From CAZTHK01 sp964613215 (GTDB lineage: Bacteria > Krumholzibacteriota > Krumholzibacteriia > Krumholzibacteriales > CAZTHK01): a stretch of DNA of 64,000 bases. A model generated the notes under the pieces. It had not been told where the DNA came from. It saw only the letters and a list, made by a program, of their open reading frames with translations, and ran no database searches. Below, piece after piece: positions 60,792 to 64,000 of this stretch. The stretch is taken from positions 62,001 to 126,000 of the forward strand of contig CAZTHK010000002.1 in the NCBI GenBank assembly GCA_964613215.1, given 5' to 3'. The position numbers and the translations under genes are program-made. Numbering within the stretch: position 1 is the first letter of the stretch; every line of letters starts with the position of its first letter.

Positions 60792-61265
60792 ATGGTAAAC
60801 CAGATAGCCGGTAATCTGACAGGAAAGAACAGATCTTTTTCAGTAGTTATCAGCCGGTTTAACCAGCTGGTATCGGGGCACCTGCTGGAGGGAGTTAAAG
60901 ACTGCCTGCTGAGGCACGGCGTTTCTGAATCGGATGTAACGGTATACTGGGTTCCCGGTTCATTCGAGATCGCTCAGGCTGCCGGTAAGGCCGCCCGGAC
61001 GGATGTGGATGGAGTGATTTGTGTAGGGGCCCTGATCAGGGGTGATACTCCGCATTTCGATGTGCTGGCCCATCAGGTGGTGAAAAGTATCCATGATGTT
61101 TCAGTAAGGGCGGATAAGCCGGTGGCCTTCGGTGTTATCACCGCCGATACTCAGGAGCAGGCTCTGGAGAGAGCGGGCAGCAAGGCGGGGAACAAGGGCT
61201 GGCAGGCGGCTTTATCGGCTCTGGAGATGGTCGACCTGTGGGACCGGATACAGGGGCAACTATGA
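60792..61265 (+). CDS. ribH: 6,7-dimethyl-8-ribityllumazine synthase
   Basis: 157 residues with the active-site segments SRFNQLVSGHLLEG, VPGSFEIAQAA, CVGALIRGDTPHFD and PVAFGVITADTQEQALERAG. It makes lumazine, the substrate of RibE. AGAAGGAG precedes the ATG. Overlaps nusB by ATGA. Confidence 0.96.
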   Translation: MVNQIAGNLTGKNRSFSVVISRFNQLVSGHLLEGVKDCLLRHGVSESDVTVYWVPGSFEIAQAAGKAARTDVDGVICVGALIRGDTPHFDVLAHQVVKSIHDVSVRADKPVAFGVITADTQEQALERAGSKAGNKGWQAALSALEMVDLWDRIQGQL

Positions 61266-61672
61266 GTAAGAGAAGAAAGGCCCGTGAAATAGCTCTTCAG
61301 TCCCTCTATGCCTGTGAGATATCGGAGGGGCAGTGGGAAAAATCGCTGGAGAACAGTTTTTCCCGCCGGGGTCCCTCAGAGGCGGTGCGTGAATATGCCA
61401 CCATGATTCTGGAAGCTGTGAAGGGTAATATGGAAGTTATCGACCGGACCATCGCCGATCATCTGGATAACTGGGAGCTGAAGGATCTTCCTCTGGTGGA
61501 CAGGACTATTCTGCGAATAGCAGTAGCCGAATTGATGTATCTTGCCGATACTCCCACCAGGGTTATTATTAATGAGGCGGTGGAAATAGCCAACCGGTTC
61601 AGTTCCGGTGGAGCGGGGAAGTTCGTCAACGGAGTGCTGGATAGTTTGGCCGGGGAGGTCCGGACGGATTGA
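61262..61672 (+). CDS. nusB: transcription antitermination factor NusB
   Basis: 136 residues: KAREIALQSLYACEI, the central WELKDLPLVDRTILRIAVAE and INEAVEIANRFSSGGAGKFV-type end. NusB binds boxA RNA with NusE in rRNA antitermination. The frame is open slightly upstream (61238), but the ATG at 61262 overlaps the ribH stop and gives the usual N-terminus. ribH-nusB is a very common pair. Confidence 0.95.
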   Translation: MSKRRKAREIALQSLYACEISEGQWEKSLENSFSRRGPSEAVREYATMILEAVKGNMEVIDRTIADHLDNWELKDLPLVDRTILRIAVAELMYLADTPTRVIINEAVEIANRFSSGGAGKFVNGVLDSLAGEVRTD

Positions 61673-62403
61673 AATATTTTATTATCTCGGATATACATTC
61701 CAATGTCAGGGCTCTGGAGGCAGTCATGGAAGCTTACCGGGAGGAGTATCCCTGCTCCATGATTTTTCTGGGTGATTGCATAGGTTATGGTCCCCATCCC
61801 AACGGATGTATGCAGAGGATACTGAATATACCAGACAGTAAGATCCTGATGGGTAATCACGAATGGGCTCTGCTGCACCGGCTGGAAAGACGTAATCTCA
61901 GTCAGGTTGCCCTGGAGGCTCTGGAATGGACCGACCGGGTTCTGTCCGCAGAGTATCATCAGGCCATCCGGGATAGATTCATGATGACTCACCGGAAGGG
62001 TAAGCTTCTGGCGGTGCATTCTTCCCCCTCCGTGCCGCGGGATTGGAACTATATCCATACCCTCTATGATGCCCGGCCCGCCTTTACCTCGGAAGATTTT
62101 GAAGTATGCCTGGTGGGCCATACTCATGTAGCCGGGGTATTCTCATTTTTCTCCTCAAAGGATTTTTCTCCCTCCGACGGAGAGGAGCTGATCCTTCGGC
62201 CGGAAGAGAGGTATATCATCAATCCGGGCAGTGTGGGGCAACCCCGGGATGGTGATTCCAGAGCGGCCTTCTGTATCTATGATACGGATGATGGAAAGAT
62301 AACTTTCCGGAGAGCTGAATATGACATAGCAGCAGCAGTGGAAGAATTCAGAGAGGCCGGGTTGCCGGAGATTCTGGGTGAAAGGTTGCTGATTGGAGCC
62401 TGA
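61669..62403 (+). CDS. calcineurin-like metallophosphoesterase
   Basis: 244 residues with the full metal-binding set: SDIHSNVRALEAV, GDCIGYGPHPN, GNHEWAL and GHTHVAGVF, then NPGSVGQPRDGDSRAAF. This arrangement is typical of YfcE/MJ0936-like phosphodiesterases, substrate unknown. The TTG at 61669 overlaps the nusB stop (TTGA). Confidence 0.9.
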   Translation: MKYFIISDIHSNVRALEAVMEAYREEYPCSMIFLGDCIGYGPHPNGCMQRILNIPDSKILMGNHEWALLHRLERRNLSQVALEALEWTDRVLSAEYHQAIRDRFMMTHRKGKLLAVHSSPSVPRDWNYIHTLYDARPAFTSEDFEVCLVGHTHVAGVFSFFSSKDFSPSDGEELILRPEERYIINPGSVGQPRDGDSRAAFCIYDTDDGKITFRRAEYDIAAAVEEFREAGLPEILGERLLIGA

Positions 62404-62412
62404 TAACGGGTC

Positions 62413-63204
62413 ATGAATGCCGGAAGAATATCGGAAAAGAAGCACTGGGACAATTTCTGGAATAAATCCCCCTCGGTGGACCAGATCTATCCCAACCAGG
62501 GAAGAGTGCGGGAACATCTGGAAGACGTTGTATCCCTGGAGGGGAAGAAGATACTGGAGGTAGGTGCCGGAACGGGGAGGGATGGAATAGACATGGCCGA
62601 GTCGGGTGCATGGGTGATCTCACTTGACTACAGTCAGTCCAGCCTGGAGATGATCGCTTCCCAGACGGGCATGGAGAGCAGGGTAGCCCCCTGCTGTGGA
62701 GATGGTTTTGCCTTGCCCTTCCGGGAGGATAGTTTCGATATTGTCTTCCATCAGGGTCTGCTGGAACATTTCCGGAACCCCGGGGATATGCTGGCAGAAA
62801 ATTTCAGGGTACTGAAACCGGGGGGGTATCTTCTGGTGGATGTACCTCAGAAGTTTCATTATTATACCATAATCAAACATATCATGATCGCCGCGGGTAA
62901 GTGGTTCGCCGGGTGGGAAACGGAGTACACCGTGGGTGAACTGGAATGGATGATGAAAGAGGAATCGTTTCGGCCGGTATCCTTTTACGGAGAGTGGATG
63001 AATCCGCCCATCTGGTACAGGATGCTGAGAAGGCTGCTCCTGTACGGAGGATTAACCATCCCCATGTATCCGGCCCTGTTCAGATTTTACGGGAGAAAGC
63101 TGGGAGGGATCCGGAGGTGGTTGTCCCGGCGGAGGTGGGCTGCTTATTTTGCCGTGGTTATCGGTGTGATAGCGGTAAAGAAAGCTGAAGGAGGAGGGAA
63201 CTAG
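62413..63204 (+). CDS. class I SAM-dependent methyltransferase
   Basis: 263 residues. Motif I VGAGTGRDGIDMAESG is followed by an acidic residue at the end of strand 2 (SLDYS), then FDIVFHQGLLEHFRNP and LKPGGYLLVDVP. The last ~70 residues contain a hydrophobic, Arg-rich region (RRLLLYGGLTIPMYPALF, YFAVVIGVIAV) that may lie at the membrane. The adjacent glycosyltransferase suggests a glycan or lipid-linked substrate. Confidence 0.85.
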   Translation: MNAGRISEKKHWDNFWNKSPSVDQIYPNQGRVREHLEDVVSLEGKKILEVGAGTGRDGIDMAESGAWVISLDYSQSSLEMIASQTGMESRVAPCCGDGFALPFREDSFDIVFHQGLLEHFRNPGDMLAENFRVLKPGGYLLVDVPQKFHYYTIIKHIMIAAGKWFAGWETEYTVGELEWMMKEESFRPVSFYGEWMNPPIWYRMLRRLLLYGGLTIPMYPALFRFYGRKLGGIRRWLSRRRWAAYFAVVIGVIAVKKAEGGGN

Positions 63205-64000
63205 TGAAGCTGATGGCCCTTAACTGGAGGGATATGAACCACCCTGAAGCGGGAGGAGCGGAGGTGCACCTGCATGAAATACTATCCTATCTGGTTTCAA
63301 AGGGACATCAGGCTACCCTTATAAGTTCTGCATTCCCGGGATGCCGGGAGGAAGAGACTCTGGAGGGGATCAGGATCATCAGGGGGGGGCACTGGTTCGA
63401 TGCCAATTTTACACTTCCCCGGCTGGCCCGGAAGTACCTGAGTAAAAATCGATGCGATGTAATTCTGGAGGATATAAACAAGGTTCCCTTCTATATGCCT
63501 CTCTATACCGATGTCCCGGTAGTACCGGTCATTCCGCACTTATTCGGTACCACCGTTTTCAGGGAGTCCAATTTTTTGGTGGGTTCCTATGTGTTGATGA
63601 TGGAGAAACTGATCCCCCTGATATACCGTAATTGCCGATTTATGGTTATCAGCCCCAGCACCAGGGATGATCTGGTAGAGAGAGGTATTCCGCCAGAGAA
63701 TATCCAGGTCATTCTGTGCGGGCTGGATCACCGACGTTACCGTCATATGGACCTGGAGAGATTCGAACAGCCCACCATAGTTCATCTGGGAAGGTTGAGG
63801 AAATACAAGGGAATTGAGATAGTAATGGCTGCCATGAAGTCCGTGACGGAGAGAATACCCTCTGCCAGACTGGTGGTAATCGGGGATGGCCCTTACCGGA
63901 AAAACCTGGAGGGGGTGGCTGACAGAATGGGATTGGACCACTCCGTATCATTTATGGGATATATGGAGGGAGAGGAGGTGGTGAAATTCCTTAACAGGTC
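63204..64000 (+). CDS. family 4 glycosyltransferase, cut by window end
   Basis: 265 residues are visible and the frame continues past the edge. The start MALNWRDMNHPEAGGAE(V/I)H is characteristic of a GT4 subgroup near archaeal and bacterial glycan clusters. Later segments VISPSTRDDLVERGIPPENI and the start of the second Rossmann domain (IVHLGRLRKYKGIEIV) fit. Start codon GTG at 63204 overlaps the previous stop by one base; GGAGGAGGG precedes it. Donor and acceptor unknown. Confidence 0.9.
   Translation, partial: MKLMALNWRDMNHPEAGGAEVHLHEILSYLVSKGHQATLISSAFPGCREEETLEGIRIIRGGHWFDANFTLPRLARKYLSKNRCDVILEDINKVPFYMPLYTDVPVVPVIPHLFGTTVFRESNFLVGSYVLMMEKLIPLIYRNCRFMVISPSTRDDLVERGIPPENIQVILCGLDHRRYRHMDLERFEQPTIVHLGRLRKYKGIEIVMAAMKSVTERIPSARLVVIGDGPYRKNLEGVADRMGLDHSVSFMGYMEGEEVVKFLNR

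Overview
The window is a gene-dense, mostly plus-strand piece of a bacterial chromosome of moderate GC content. It looks like an uncultured, diderm, probably anaerobic and motile bacterium. Diderm: a Wza-type export protein, GmhA, O-antigen ligase, TonB and several lipoproteins. Anaerobic: pyruvate:ferredoxin oxidoreductase. Motile: type IV pilus minor pilins, MglA/MglB, and a chemoreceptor with a sigma-28-like promoter. The mix resembles an FCB-group or neighbouring candidate phylum (Krumholzibacteriota/Eisenbacteria/Fermentibacteria-like); this is inference only, as no 16S rRNA gene is present. GTG and TTG starts are common and many genes overlap by ATGA, GTGA or TTGA.

Layout. 1-4.9 kb: end of a DUF3566-like membrane gene, tRNA-Arg(ACG), and a four-gene pyruvate:ferredoxin oxidoreductase operon ending in a good terminator. 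5.4-11.1 kb: a minor-pilin operon (FimT/GspH-, PilV-, PilW- and PilX-like) whose PilW-like member carries five fibronectin-III-like repeats and a C-terminal beta-sandwich. 11.5-17.4 kb: a lipoprotein, tadA (whose end lies inside a tRNA-Ser gene), two tRNA-Ser, tRNA-Ala, the large SRP RNA, dnaX, ybaB, recR and an mglB-mglA pair. 17.8-24.6 kb: pgpA, cinA, thpR, recA, recX, alaS. 24.6-32.9 kb: surface polysaccharide genes (SLBB export protein, gmhA, glycosyltransferase, a WecA-FlaA1/CapD fusion, O-antigen ligase, UbiA-type prenyltransferase). 33-38 kb: ispE, spoVG, tRNA-Gln, prs, rplY, pth, then rpsF-rpsR-rplI. 38-44.5 kb: phosphomannomutase, manC, a parvulin lipoprotein, a bifunctional nuclease, a gamma-carbonic-anhydrase-like protein and an LpoA-like lipoprotein. 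44.5-47.6 kb (minus strand): TonB and a double-domain amidase. 48-57.2 kb: selA, a ParA-like/SPOR fusion, smc, ftsY, a chemoreceptor. 57.4-61.7 kb: a riboflavin operon under an FMN riboswitch, running into nusB. 61.7-64 kb: a phosphoesterase, a methyltransferase and a glycosyltransferase cut by the window edge.

Most genes are ordinary housekeeping. The parts most likely to be new are structural: the pilin tip set with a fused adhesin-like PilW and no PilY1 beside it; three proteins carrying catalytically degraded domains fused to membrane or envelope modules (WecA-CapD, amidase-pseudoamidase, ParA-like-SPOR); a phosphomannomutase that appears to start at a non-AUG/GUG/UUG codon; an intrinsic terminator pressed against the prs ribosome binding site; and candidate sigma-54 and sigma-28 promoters for motility genes.
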